Positions 15,410 to 20,562 of a stretch of DNA of 20,562 nucleotides are shown in pieces (the stretch's first letter is position 1; the number at the start of each line of letters is the position of its first letter). The position numbers and the translations under genes were made by a program. This DNA is from an uncultured Collinsella sp. (GTDB lineage: Bacteria; Actinomycetota; Coriobacteriia; Coriobacteriales; Coriobacteriaceae). Location: positions 1 to 20,562 of the forward strand of contig CABUVH010000014.1 in assembly GCA_902494935.1 (NCBI GenBank), given 5' to 3'. The notes under the pieces were generated by a model. It was not told the origin of the DNA. It saw nothing but the letters and a program-made list of their open reading frames with translations, and did not search any database.

Positions 15410-15461
15410 ACCCGCGTCATTGAATGGCAATTCATTTCTTTGATAAAGAGAGGAATTTACT

Positions 15462-15800
15462 ATGAAGAAAATTACGGCGATCGTTCGTGCTGAGAAGCTT
15501 GAGGTTCTTAAAGATGCGCTGTTTGCTGCTGATGTTCGCGGTATGACTATCAACCAGGTGCAGGGCTGCGGTGCGCAACATGGCTGGAAGGAATACGTGC
15601 GCGGCAACGAGTTGCTTGTTAACACGATCCCTAAGGTGCAGTTCACGCTCATTTGTGCCGATGAGCATGTCGACGGAATTGTCGACATCATCTGCAACGC
15701 CGCTCGTACCGGTGCCGTTGGAGACGGCAAGATTTGGGTCGAGTCGGTCGAGGAAGTCATCCGCATCCGTACCGGCGAACACGGCCCCGCCGCGGTGTAG
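15462..15800 (+). CDS. glnK: PII nitrogen regulatory protein
   Basis: A 112-residue trimeric signal protein that senses 2-oxoglutarate, ATP and ADP and binds AmtB. The order is: beta strand MKKITAIVRAEKLE, T-loop GCGAQHGWKEYVRGNELL (35-52), ATP-binding TGAVGDGKIWV near 83-93, and C-terminal IRIRTGEHG. The T-loop residue aligned with the modified Y51 of E. coli GlnB is L51, and position 46 is V (Y45 beside it). Classical uridylylation or actinobacterial adenylylation at Y51 is therefore not possible. An AGAGG SD precedes the ATG. The position after amtB supports the glnK name over glnB. Confidence 0.94.
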   Translation: MKKITAIVRAEKLEVLKDALFAADVRGMTINQVQGCGAQHGWKEYVRGNELLVNTIPKVQFTLICADEHVDGIVDIICNAARTGAVGDGKIWVESVEEVIRIRTGEHGPAAV

Positions 15801-15806
15801 AATCGA

Positions 15807-15871
15807 CCGTCTACCATCCGCAACGTTAAAATGCTGCAATGAGGCACAAGACTTGCGTTGTGGATGGACGG
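15807..15871 (+). promoter_or_regulatory. Leader inverted repeat in front of the TetR gene
   Basis: CCGT (15807-15810) and CCATCCGCAACG (15814-15825) pair with CGTTGTGGATGG (15856-15867) and ACGG (15868-15871): 16 pairs including one G-U and a 3-nt bulge. The right arm ends 3 nt before the chosen TetR ATG and covers its weak SD. This may be a translation-limiting leader or a DNA operator. Confidence 0.45.
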
Positions 15872-15874
15872 ATT

Positions 15875-16537
15875 ATGGGTCGTAATAAATATCCCGAGGA
15901 GACTGTCGCGAAGATTCTCGACGCGGCGCTGGAGCTATTCTGCGTACAGGGTTATGAGGGGACGAGCATCCAAGACATCGTCGACCGCCTCGATGGCATG
16001 ACCAAGGGTGCTGTCTATCATCACTTTAAGAGCAAAGAGGAGATTTTCAACGCCGCATTTGATCGGGCAACGGCTCCGATTGCTGAACACCGTCGCGCGA
16101 CGCTCGGTGCTGGCAATATGACGGGAGCTCAAAAGCTCAAACGACTTTATGCGCCCGAGTCCGTCGTTCCGCAAATCGAGCTATGGGCTCGCATGCATCC
16201 TGCGGCAGATCCGGTAAAAAGCTCGCGGCTGCTGGCGATGCAGTACCAAGGTTCGTTTGACGAGTCGGCCGATGGCAATCTCTTGCCAGTAATCGAGGAG
16301 GGCATCGCCGACGGCTCCATTGCGTGCGAATGCCCGCGCGAAGCAGCGGAGGCCGTATCGTTGTTAGCGAATCTTTGGCTGCTGCCATTGTTCCGTCCGC
16401 TCGAGCCCAAGGAGCGAATGCTCGCTCGCGCGCAATGTTTGACGCAGATGGCGGCCGCAGTGGGTCTCGATTTGGGGGAAGAAGTGCTTCAAACAACGTG
16501 CCAAATTTGGGACGTTTGGAACCGTGTCGGGTGGTAA
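15875..16537 (+). CDS. TetR-family transcriptional regulator (likely repressor of the downstream MFS exporter)
   Basis: A 220-residue one-component repressor. The N-terminal DNA-binding domain is complete: the ILDAALELF helix, FCVQGYEGTSIQDIVDRLDG, then the recognition helix TKGAVYHHFKSKEEIF (43-58), the standard TetR signature. The ligand-binding C-terminal half (about 65-220) is not specific enough to name an inducer. The start chosen matches the usual MGRNKYPEET-type N-terminus; an in-frame ATG at 15839 is less family-like. The stop codon overlaps a palindromic operator, and the MFS gene begins about 100 nt downstream. The pairing of regulator, operators and exporter suggests drug- or metabolite-responsive efflux. 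Confidence 0.9.
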   Translation: MGRNKYPEETVAKILDAALELFCVQGYEGTSIQDIVDRLDGMTKGAVYHHFKSKEEIFNAAFDRATAPIAEHRRATLGAGNMTGAQKLKRLYAPESVVPQIELWARMHPAADPVKSSRLLAMQYQGSFDESADGNLLPVIEEGIADGSIACECPREAAEAVSLLANLWLLPLFRPLEPKERMLARAQCLTQMAAAVGLDLGEEVLQTTCQIWDVWNRVGW

Positions 16538-16543
16538 TATACA
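16516..16543 (+). promoter_or_regulatory. Candidate promoter overlapping operator 1
   Basis: TTGGAA (16516-16521) and TATACA (16538-16543) are separated by 16 nt. The -10 box lies inside the first operator, so repressor binding would block it. This is the best but still moderate match in the region. Confidence 0.35.
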
Positions 16544-16562
16544 TACTAACGGTATGTATATT
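16536..16562. promoter_or_regulatory. TetR operator 1 (11-bp arms)
   Basis: AATATACATAC (16536-16546) and GTATGTATATT (16552-16562) are perfect reverse complements around the 5-nt spacer TAACG. The site overlaps the TetR stop codon. Its core ATACATAC-N5-GTATGTAT recurs at 16605-16625. Confidence 0.8.
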
Positions 16563-16571
16563 GATGTAAGA

Positions 16572-16593
16572 GGGTGGCTACGGCCGCCCTTTT
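16572..16593 (+). terminator. Short intrinsic terminator between TetR and MFS genes
   Basis: GGGTGGC (16572-16578) pairs with GCCGCCC (16583-16589), closed by the very stable C(UACG)G tetraloop and followed by TTTT. It lies between the two operators. It could end the TetR transcript or attenuate one starting at operator 1. Confidence 0.6.
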
Positions 16594-16604
16594 CGAGCCG
16601 TTAA

Positions 16605-16625
16605 ATACATACCAATAGTATGTAT
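16605..16625. promoter_or_regulatory. TetR operator 2 (8-bp arms), abutting the MFS SD
   Basis: ATACATAC-CAATA-GTATGTAT at 16605-16625 has the same 8-5-8 core as operator 1. The AGGAGG SD of the MFS gene starts immediately after it (16626), so a bound repressor would block both initiation and passage of RNA polymerase. Confidence 0.8.
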
Positions 16626-16640
16626 AGGAGGCAAAGCTCT

Positions 16641-17903
16641 ATGGACGGGATGAGAGACTTCGATGCCGTATCAGCATCAAAGACAGCGCTGCCTATAAGA
16701 CTCGTCGGTCTTCTCGTTGCGCAGCTGTGCGTGTATTCGACGTTGTCGGCGCTGTGCTTTGCGTGCCCGCTTTACTTGCTCGACCGCAGTGGTTCGTCAA
16801 CGCTATATGGTGCCGTCGCGGCTATAGCGTTTATACCGGGCGTGCTTGCGACTCCGGCTGGCGGAGTATTAGCTGATCGAGAGGGGCATCGCGGCGTTCT
16901 AGCAGCTCTCGGTATTGCTTTAATGGTTGCAGCGATGCTATTTGTTCCCATGAAGTGCCCGTTGCCCCTTGCGGCTGTTGTGGCGGTGATGCTGTGCGTC
17001 CAATACGCCGTTCAATCTATTCTGAAGCCGATACTTCAAATTGAGACGCTGCACATGGTCGGCAAGGAAAAGGTCGAGCGGGCCACCGCGTTAGTGTCGC
17101 AGACGACCATGGCGAGCAATATTCTAGGTCCCGTGGTTGGAACAGCCGTCTACGGATGCTTTGGAATCGACGTCCTTTGCGCGATCGCGGCGGTGGCGTT
17201 TGCAATGTCGACGCTGCTGTTTTGGGCCACACTCAAACAAAATGTCCCCTCTGAAATGACGGGGGATAGCTCGACTCGTATGGCATGTCAAAGCGATTTT
17301 ATGTCAGCGATTCGGTGCCTGCTCCAAAACACCTCGTTGCTCGCCGTGATTTTGCTTGCGGCTGTTTTGAATCTTGCGTTGGTTGGGTTAACGATTGGTG
17401 CACCCGTTATTGTTGCAAAGCGTCTCGGAATGCAATCATCCTTTGTTGGGATTATTGAGATGGCTATGGGCTTAGGCGGTCTTGTCGGCAGTGGTTTGGT
17501 CGGTATTTGGCCGCATCGTTTTTCCTTCAAGGGCATATGTCGATATGTTGCGATGATTTGTTTTGGAGTCGTACCGATTATTGTCACGCTACTGAGCGGT
17601 CCTGATGAATTAGCGTTTGCCGCGCTTGCGGCCGGCTCGGCATGGGCCATGGCGTGGGCAAGCATTGCATCGGTCGAAATTGTTTCATTTGTTCAGCGGT
17701 CAGCGCCAAAGGAACTCTGCGGAAAAGTGCTGGCACTCGTTTATATGATGCTTTCCTGTGCAACGCCTATTGGCCAATTGGTTTACGGGCTCGCATATGA
17801 TCGATGGACACCGGCGATTGTATTCGCAGGCATGTTTGCGGTGCTGACGTTGACGACGGCGCTGTTTTATCGGCTGAAAAGTCGCTTATGGCGAATGTCT
17901 TAA
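16641..17903 (+). CDS. Major facilitator superfamily exporter
   Basis: A 420-residue integral membrane transporter with about twelve hydrophobic helices. Motif A is visible as GGVLADREGHRG (74-85) between helices 2 and 3, and a central cytoplasmic loop lies near 200-215 (SEMTGDSSTRMACQSD). It is probably a proton-driven efflux pump; the substrate is unknown. The start at 16641 is set by an AGGAGG SD 9 nt upstream, and an upstream in-frame ATG at 16620 would fall inside operator 2. The coding sequence is visibly more AT-rich than its neighbours and uses many TTT, ATT and GTT codons, which hints at acquisition by transfer. It is controlled by the adjacent TetR protein (inferred). Confidence 0.9.
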   Translation: MDGMRDFDAVSASKTALPIRLVGLLVAQLCVYSTLSALCFACPLYLLDRSGSSTLYGAVAAIAFIPGVLATPAGGVLADREGHRGVLAALGIALMVAAMLFVPMKCPLPLAAVVAVMLCVQYAVQSILKPILQIETLHMVGKEKVERATALVSQTTMASNILGPVVGTAVYGCFGIDVLCAIAAVAFAMSTLLFWATLKQNVPSEMTGDSSTRMACQSDFMSAIRCLLQNTSLLAVILLAAVLNLALVGLTIGAPVIVAKRLGMQSSFVGIIEMAMGLGGLVGSGLVGIWPHRFSFKGICRYVAMICFGVVPIIVTLLSGPDELAFAALAAGSAWAMAWASIASVEIVSFVQRSAPKELCGKVLALVYMMLSCATPIGQLVYGLAYDRWTPAIVFAGMFAVLTLTTALFYRLKSRLWRMS

Positions 17904-17963
17904 GGCGCTGGGGCACCGTGAATTTGTGGAGGCAGTGGCGCGTCGCGCCGTGACGGCATTGTT

Positions 17964-18019
17964 TGGGCATGCCTCTCCTTCGTCTACAATATCGTGCAGA
18001 CGAAGGAGAGGCATGCCCA
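17964..18019 (+). promoter_or_regulatory. Perfect 22-bp inverted repeat covering the SD and start codon of the HAD gene
   Basis: The arms 17964-17985 and 17998-18019 are exact reverse complements around a 12-nt loop. The right arm contains AAGGAG (18003-18008), the ATG at 18013 and the A of the ATG at 18019. The loop edge holds a good -10 box, TACAAT (17985-17990), with TTTGGG 17 nt upstream as a poor -35. RNA started near 17997 would lack the left arm and be freely translated. Read-through RNA from the MFS gene would fold and hide the SD. Confidence 0.8.
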
Positions 18020-18876
18020 TGATCAAGATGTTTGCGAGTGACTTAGACGGAACGCTGTTGAATGCCCTGCACGAGGCAGACGGGACCATTCGCCGTGTCA
18101 TTCGCGAGCTGACCGAGGCTGGCCTGCATGTGGTTCCCGCGACCGGACGCTCGACGCTGCCGATCGGCGAGCATGGCTTTACGGGCCTGGCGCTTGACGC
18201 CTGCTGCTCTAACGGCTCCATTGTGCGCGACAGTCATGGCGAGGTGCTCAAGACCTGGACCATCGACCCGCAGATCACCGAGGAGCTGCTCAAGGAGTTT
18301 CCGGACATTTGCTTTGATTGCTCCACGCCCGATGGCATGTTTTCGAGCGGATCGTTCGAGATGCACCAGGCGGGCTTTAAAAAGGACAGACCCATCAAGC
18401 GTATCGTGATGCGCGGCATGCGCGCGCGTGGCGGCTATCACGAGGAACAGTATTTCGATCAGTCGATCGGCGACATCCTGCGCCACGATGTGTGCAAGAT
18501 CAACTGCCGCGTGACCTCGCCCGAGCTGGAGCGTGACCTTAAGGCGTATCTGGCCGAGCGCTCGGACCGCGTGGTCAACGCGCCGTTCGATCCGGTGATG
18601 TTTGAGATCACGGATGTGGCATGCAACAAGGGCGAGAGCGTGGCCTGGCTGGCGGGCTACTACGGCATTGCCGAGGACGAGGTTGCGGTTTACGGAGACG
18701 GCGGCAACGACATTGCCATGCTCAAACGTTTCCGCCACAGCTACGCGACCAAAAACGCAAGCGATGCAGCTAAGACCGCCGCGAGCGCGACCATCGGTAG
18801 CTGCATGGTCCACGCCGTCCCCAAACACATGCTCGCCACCATGCGCAAGCAAAACTCCCGCACCGTCATCGAATAA
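18013..18876 (+). CDS. Cof-type HAD-IIB family phosphatase
   Basis: A 287-residue cytosolic haloacid-dehalogenase-type hydrolase, probably acting on small phosphorylated metabolites such as sugar or cofactor phosphates. Motif I is ASDLDGTLL, with nucleophile D10 and acid D12. Motif II is VPATGRS, motif III the lysine K206 in CNKGESV, and motif IV GDGGND (228-233). A type IIB cap lies between motifs II and III. The length is normal for the Cof group. The ATG at 18013 has AAGGAG 4 nt upstream; the second ATG at 18019 has a 10-nt spacing and is the more typical choice, giving MIKMFASDLDGT. Both lie in an inverted repeat. The stop codon touches a REP-like palindrome. Confidence 0.9.
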   Translation: MPMIKMFASDLDGTLLNALHEADGTIRRVIRELTEAGLHVVPATGRSTLPIGEHGFTGLALDACCSNGSIVRDSHGEVLKTWTIDPQITEELLKEFPDICFDCSTPDGMFSSGSFEMHQAGFKKDRPIKRIVMRGMRARGGYHEEQYFDQSIGDILRHDVCKINCRVTSPELERDLKAYLAERSDRVVNAPFDPVMFEITDVACNKGESVAWLAGYYGIAEDEVAVYGDGGNDIAMLKRFRHSYATKNASDAAKTAASATIGSCMVHAVPKHMLATMRKQNSRTVIE

Positions 18877-18906
18877 TGTGGCAAAGGGATAGTCCCTTTG
18901 TCACAT
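18876..18906. repeat. REP-like palindrome, copy 2
   Basis: ATGTGGCAAAGGGA (18876-18889) pairs with TCCCTTTGTCACAT (18893-18906) around TAG, with one G-T. It overlaps the last base of the HAD stop codon and may double as its transcript end. It has the same pattern as 19627-19656. Confidence 0.75.
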
Positions 18907-18959
18907 GGGAGATGCCGGCTTTTGGCGTATAGGACTGTTACGCTTTCGCCACCAACAAA

Positions 18960-19158
18960 TTTCGAGTTATTCGGCCTGTCGGAGGTCGTTAAATGGCTAA
19001 AGATGCCCTCGCAGGAACATTCATACCTCTAACGGTGTTTGATTCGGTGACGTAAGTGCGCAAATGGGCATGTATGCGCTCAAATAAGGACAAAAACTCT
19101 CAGATAATCCCGGTGGTGCATTTATGCAGAACCAGCAGCGTGGCCGAATAACTCGAAA
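18960..19158. repeat. 199-bp segment bounded by 17-bp perfect inverted repeats (MITE candidate)
   Basis: TTTCGAGTTATTCGGCC at 18960-18976 is the exact reverse complement of 19142-19158, with 165 nt between. The interior has no conserved gene, only a 20-codon frame. No clear target-site duplication was seen at the borders. A non-autonomous mobile element or a long-range RNA pairing are both possible. Confidence 0.45.
18993..19055 (+). CDS. Possible 20-codon small ORF
   Basis: ATG at 18993 to TAA at 19055 encodes MAKDALAGTFIPLTVFDSVT. A good GGAGG SD (18981-18985) lies 7 nt upstream, which is the only positive evidence. The peptide resembles nothing recognised and could be a leader peptide, a remnant of a decayed gene, or chance. 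It lies inside the 199-bp inverted-repeat segment. Confidence 0.2.
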   Translation: MAKDALAGTFIPLTVFDSVT

Positions 19159-19182
19159 AATGTAGGTAGCAGTTCGGCGACA

Positions 19183-19227
19183 AGCTCGGGTATGGCAAAG
19201 GAACTGCTCCTTCGCCATGCCCGAGTT
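19183..19227. repeat. Long hairpin upstream of the small-peptide gene
   Basis: The arms 19185-19202 and 19208-19225 pair over 18 positions with one U-G and one mismatch around the 5-nt loop ACTGC, and two further outer pairs are possible. There is no U-tract on either strand. It could be an sRNA, a processing site or a palindromic repeat. It lies just before the SOS-box-like site. Confidence 0.5.
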
Positions 19228-19237
19228 CCGATCTTCT

Positions 19238-19263
19238 GATATGCGAACAAACATTCGCATATC
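19238..19263. promoter_or_regulatory. LexA/SOS-box-like palindrome
   Basis: GATATGCGAA (19238-19247) and TTCGCATATC (19254-19263) are perfect 10-bp arms around CAAACA. The core CGAACAAACATTCG (19244-19257) fits the Gram-positive and actinobacterial LexA consensus CGAAC-N4-GTTCG at all defined positions but one (A for G). The site overlaps the -35 box of the promoter at 19254-19283. Confidence 0.55.
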
Positions 19264-19283
19264 TAACTGCGCTTTGATAGAAT
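19254..19283 (+). promoter_or_regulatory. Promoter of the small-peptide gene
   Basis: TTCGCA (19254-19259) and TAGAAT (19278-19283) are separated by 18 nt, giving a start near 19290 and a leader of about 58 nt. The -35 box is the right arm of the SOS-box-like palindrome, so LexA binding would repress it. Confidence 0.45.
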
Positions 19284-19312
19284 TGATACTGTTGGCGGCA
19301 GTTCCATGTGCC

Positions 19313-19347
19313 GGGCAGCGCCCTCCATCTGATGGGAGGTGATGCCC
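19313..19347 (+). promoter_or_regulatory. 5' UTR stem hiding the strong SD of the small-peptide gene
   Basis: GGGCA (19313-19317) pairs with TGCCC (19343-19347), and CCTCCAT (19322-19328) pairs with ATGGGAGG (19332-19339, one bulged G), loop CTG. The GGAGG SD (19335-19339) is fully within the stem, and the ATG follows directly at 19348. Hidden SDs of this kind are usual for toxin mRNAs. Confidence 0.55.
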
Positions 19348-19473
19348 ATGACCGATTTGATTGATTTCGTGAGACTTCTGACCGCTTTGGTCTCGTTCTT
19401 CACGGCACTTGTCGGCCTTTCCGAGGCACTCAAGCAGCGTTCGAAGCGCAACAGAAGGGGTCGCCGCCGCTAA
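19348..19473 (+). CDS. 41-residue hydrophobic peptide with polybasic tail, type I toxin-like
   Basis: The product is a one-helix membrane peptide. Residues 3-27 (DLIDFVRLLTALVSFF, then TALVGLSEA) form an amphipathic hydrophobic helix. Residues 29-41 are strongly basic (KQRSKRNRRGRRR). This plan, a short membrane helix and then positive charge, is that of holin-like and type I toxins such as TxpA, BsrG or TisB, without clear sequence identity. A GGAGG SD lies 8 nt upstream of the ATG, itself in a stem. An SOS-box-like site and promoter precede it; a stem containing the stop codon (19457-19485) and a convergent promoter follow. Membrane damage under DNA stress is inferred. It was recognised from start, SD and composition rather than homology; a plain membrane microprotein is the alternative. 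Confidence 0.6.
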   Translation: MTDLIDFVRLLTALVSFFTALVGLSEALKQRSKRNRRGRRR

Positions 19474-19535
19474 GGCGTTGACCCCCTAATGCAAACAACG
19501 GCGCTGCCCAGCTTTCCAGAACTTGGGCTGCCGTC
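19450..19535 (-). ncRNA. Candidate antisense RNA (putative antitoxin)
   Basis: A minus-strand promoter is suggested by TTGTTC (19570-19565) and TAGAAT (19547-19542) with a 17-nt spacer, giving a start near 19535. The RNA would begin with a hairpin (19534-19498: 5+5 pairs with a small internal loop) and cross the 3' end of the small-peptide gene. It could stop at the 19457-19485 hairpin. Convergent 3'-overlapping antisense RNAs of this size are the antitoxins in BsrG/SR4 and TxpA/RatA pairs. No expression evidence is available. Confidence 0.3.
19457..19485. terminator. Hairpin spanning the stop codon of the small-peptide gene
   Basis: GGGGTC (19457-19462) pairs with GACCCC (19480-19485), and the inner stem CGCC/GGCG closes a 5-nt loop that holds part of the TAA. 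Read on the minus strand it is followed by TTCTGTTG, so it could end an antisense RNA. On the plus strand no U-tract follows, though a second hairpin (19498-19534) does. Confidence 0.4.
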
Positions 19536-19626
19536 GACACTATTCTACCCACGAATGACATTTTGAACAATCGGCAATGCCGCTTCAAAAGCCAGGCACA
19601 ACTGGCACAACCTAGGCGGTCGCTGA

Positions 19627-19656
19627 ATGTGACAAAGGGACAGCCCCTTTGTCACA
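19627..19656. repeat. REP-like palindrome, copy 3
   Basis: ATGTGACAAAGGG (19627-19639) and CCCTTTGTCACAT (19644-19656) are perfect arms around ACAG and C. It is the best-conserved copy of the family also seen at 18876-18906 and, diverged, at 9889-9916. Confidence 0.8.
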
Positions 19657-19691
19657 TCCAAAATATTGCCTTTACGTGTTGATACACACGG

Positions 19692-19719
19692 TGTGCAATA
19701 ATACTCGCACTGTGCAATA
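19692..19719 (+). promoter_or_regulatory. Direct repeat TGTGCAATA x2 and near-palindrome in front of the second TetR gene
   Basis: TGTGCAATA occurs at 19692-19700 and 19711-19719, 19 bp apart. The first copy is fused to a near-palindrome TACACACGGTGTGCA (from 19683). These are candidate operators for autoregulation. A TTGATA at 19679-19684 may be part of the promoter, but no well-spaced -10 is clear. Confidence 0.35.
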
Positions 19720-19748
19720 GCGCGCAGACTGAGTAACAAGGAGGACGC

Positions 19749-20459
19749 TTGTCCCAGCTCGAGAAATGTGATCGCCGGTCCCTTCGCTCGCAGCGTGCCC
19801 TACGCCAAGCACTTGCCAGCGAGCTTGCCGAAAGCGGCGACCTTTCGCACATTAATGTCGCGTCGCTCACCGAGCGCGCTGGCCTTACGCGCCGCACGTT
19901 CTATTCGCACTACCGCGATATTCCCGACTTTATCAATCAAATCGAGGACGGCTTGCTGGCCGAGATCCGCGAGCGCATTGAGCTCATCACCGCAGCTCAG
20001 CTGCCCGATCTCTATCACAACATCGATGAGCTCGAGCCGGCGCCCGGTTCGGTTGAGCTGCTGCGTTATCTTGCGGCCAACCGCGACTTAATCGGTGCGC
20101 TGCTGGGTCCGGGCGGCGACCAGGCCTTCATTAAAAGGATCATCGACACCGCGCGTGAGGCTGTGGTGCCGCGTGCGCAGACGGGCATTTTGGGCCTGGC
20201 GCTGGGCACGTTCTTTGACTACTACGTCACCTACGTCGTGAGTGCCGAGGTCGGCATGATTCAGCGCTGGTTTGAGCGTGGGCTCACCGAATCGCCCGAG
20301 GCCATGGCGCGCATTATGACGGTGCTCGCTTTTGTGCGCCCTGGTGACCTGTATGGCCAACCCATCGATATCAACGTACCGGAATACGGCATGAAGCTAT
20401 TGAACCTGCAGCTCGAGGACGCGGCCGACACCGCCGCAGCCGTCGAGTCCAACAACTAA
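19749..20459 (+). CDS. TetR/AcrR-family transcriptional regulator
   Basis: A 236-residue regulator. A basic N-terminus (RRSLRSQRALRQAL) leads into the HTH, with INVASLTERAGLTRRTFYSHYRDIPDFI at about 35-62, where the recognition helix TRRTFYSHY is diagnostic. The C-terminal ligand domain (65-236) resembles that of DhaS-like TetR proteins in layout but gives no inducer. The start is TTG at 19749, fixed by an AAGGAGG SD 4 nt upstream; no ATG near the N-terminus gives a complete domain. The next gene begins 11 nt after its stop with its own SD, so the two are co-transcribed. Its likely targets are its own operon; see the repeats at 19692-19719. Confidence 0.88.
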   Translation: MSQLEKCDRRSLRSQRALRQALASELAESGDLSHINVASLTERAGLTRRTFYSHYRDIPDFINQIEDGLLAEIRERIELITAAQLPDLYHNIDELEPAPGSVELLRYLAANRDLIGALLGPGGDQAFIKRIIDTAREAVVPRAQTGILGLALGTFFDYYVTYVVSAEVGMIQRWFERGLTESPEAMARIMTVLAFVRPGDLYGQPIDINVPEYGMKLLNLQLEDAADTAAAVESNN

Positions 20460-20470
20460 GAGGAGAGACA

Positions 20471-20562
20471 ATGAGCAAACTCGTCGAGGGCATTAAGGAC
20501 CGCATGGTCGCTGCCGCACGCGAGGCCGCGCCCGCCGTGGTGGACGCCGCGCAGAAGGCCGC
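20471..20562 (+). CDS. Ala-rich protein, N-terminal fragment cut by the window edge
   Basis: Only 30 codons are visible: MSKLVEGIKDRMVAAAREAA and then an Ala/Val-rich helix-forming stretch. An AGGAGAG SD lies just upstream of the ATG. It follows the TetR gene by 11 nt and is probably in the same operon, hence a likely target or partner of that regulator. The family cannot be named from this fragment. Confidence 0.75.
   Translation, partial: MSKLVEGIKDRMVAAAREAAPAVVDAAQKA

Noticed and set aside
14561..15847. 428-codon open frame on the minus strand
   Set aside because: It runs antisense through amtB, the repeat region and glnK, has low-complexity Arg/Ala-rich sequence and no family similarity. 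The plus-strand genes are certain.

Overview
The window reads as chromosomal DNA of a high-GC anaerobic actinobacterium, most likely a Coriobacteriia member close to Collinsella. This is inferred from the protein style, the GC-rich codon use and the kinds of short palindromic repeats; no rRNA or taxonomic marker is present. No tRNA, rRNA, insertion sequence, transposase or true CRISPR array was seen. About 20 protein genes can be supported. Several short ones or start sites were decided from Shine-Dalgarno (SD) positions.

Layout. (1) 23-1847, minus: a SEC-C-tagged methionine aminopeptidase and a radical SAM protein, separated by a 20-bp-arm inverted repeat. (2) 2073-5342, plus: an alpha/beta hydrolase, then a signalling pair made of a degenerate GGDEF-receiver-HD-GYP protein and a stand-alone Hpt phosphotransfer protein, closed by a strong bidirectional terminator. 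(3) 9769-5448, minus: a polar amino-acid ABC importer (binding lipoprotein, two permeases, ATPase) followed by a gamma-glutamyl-GABA-hydrolase-like amidotransferase. Together these suggest uptake and hydrolysis of glutamate or gamma-glutamyl compounds. (4) 9889-10169: an intergenic array of six 15-bp repeats in strictly alternating orientation with 25-26 nt spacers. (5) 12007-10226, minus: a divergent 1-deoxyxylulose-5-phosphate synthase with its terminator. (6) 12236-15800, plus: an HD-domain protein, a CmpB-type membrane protein, then the nitrogen pair amtB-glnK, whose PII protein lacks the classical modified tyrosine.

(7) 15875-17903, plus: a TetR repressor and an MFS exporter of visibly lower GC, with two near-identical palindromic operators between them. 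(8) 18013-18876, plus: a Cof-type HAD phosphatase whose ribosome-binding site and start codon lie inside a perfect 22-bp inverted repeat. (9) 18877-19740: a long stretch without a conventional gene but rich in structure. It holds REP-like palindromes, a 199-bp segment with 17-bp terminal inverted repeats, and a 41-codon gene for a hydrophobic peptide with a polybasic tail. (10) 19749 to the end: a second TetR regulator with a TTG start, and the beginning of an Ala-rich protein cut by the window edge.

The most interesting locus is 19238-19535. A LexA/SOS-box-like palindrome overlaps a promoter that drives a small membrane peptide with a sequestered, very strong SD. A convergent promoter on the other strand could make an antisense RNA over the 3' end. 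This is the architecture of an SOS-controlled type I toxin-antitoxin system, and it appears to be an undescribed one. All functional statements for it are inference.
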